This document shows positions 38,798 through 38,834 of a stretch of 38,834 nucleotides of DNA, piece by piece (position 1 is the first letter of the stretch; each line of letters starts with the position of its first letter). This DNA comes from a virus. Below the pieces are notes generated by a model. The model was not told the origin of the DNA and made no database searches. It saw only the letters and a list, made by a program, of their open reading frames with translations. The position numbers were made by a program, and so were the translations under genes. The stretch is from the IMG/VR virus record IMGVR_UViG_3300044712_002418, positions 1 to 38,834 of that record; one strand, 5' to 3'.

Positions 38798-38834
38798 TTC
38801 TCTGATCGAGTGGCGCGCTACACCACTACGCCCG

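Noticed and set aside
38798-38834. A partial tRNA gene or host gene at the right edge of the window.
   Set aside because: The 37 bases contain only a short inverted repeat and are too few to identify. A tRNA fold cannot be built from them.

Overview
The window looks like an essentially complete transposable (Mu-type) phage or prophage of about 38.8 kb, very GC-rich. It has a transposase (MuA-like), a transposition ATPase (MuB-like), a Gam-like DNA-end protector, Mu-type head genes (DUF3486, terminase, DUF935-type portal, protease with nested scaffold, capsid) and a long flexible tail without sheath or baseplate-spike genes (tape measure, DUF2163/BR0599 hub protein, NlpC/P60 peptidase, large tail-tip protein). 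That is the B3/D3112 siphovirus type rather than Mu itself. Terminal inverted repeats (149-169 and 38777-38797, 20 of 21 bases matching) lie just inside the window ends. The host is not identifiable with certainty. The A/C-rich, often Shine-Dalgarno-free leaders and the GC content would suit Verrucomicrobiota or a related group, but this is only an inference.

Layout. (1) A leftward early operon runs from about 11,934 down to 270: Cro-like and HTH proteins, a DUF3102-like protein, MuA, MuB, Gam, then small accessory genes, an ASCH/zinc-finger fusion, a DNA methyltransferase and, last, an integron-type tyrosine recombinase. Most genes overlap by ATGA, GTGA or TGATG. (2) The switch lies at 11,934-11,964: a Cro-like gene and an XRE-type repressor diverge from a 29-bp gap. 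(3) Between 9.9 and 12.9 kb are cassette-like genes of opposite orientation, two of them (plus strand) behind the same 40-bp leader. (4) A rightward late operon runs from 12,953 to 38,775: lysis, packaging, head, connector and tail.

The most interesting part is a pair of apparently modular toxin-like tips on head proteins. The portal (17820-19952) and the F-like head morphogenesis protein (23614-24897) each carry a C-terminal domain resembling the phage BECR-type nucleases (PBECR). The F domain is the clearer of the two. Each is followed by very small unknown ORFs, and at each place the junction with the next gene is duplicated (20-bp and about 89-bp direct repeats). This is the footprint expected if new tip-plus-partner cassettes were inserted by recombination while the old gene end stayed behind, as in polymorphic toxin loci. 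A similar duplicated gene start flanks the accessory gene at 9981-10412.

Other points of note are a well-placed -1 frameshift heptamer in the tail-assembly chaperone gene, two structural-operon proteins with clear signal peptides, a transposase with Glu where the second catalytic Asp is expected, two tail-tube-like paralogues, and a lone leftward two-helix membrane ORF inside the tail operon.
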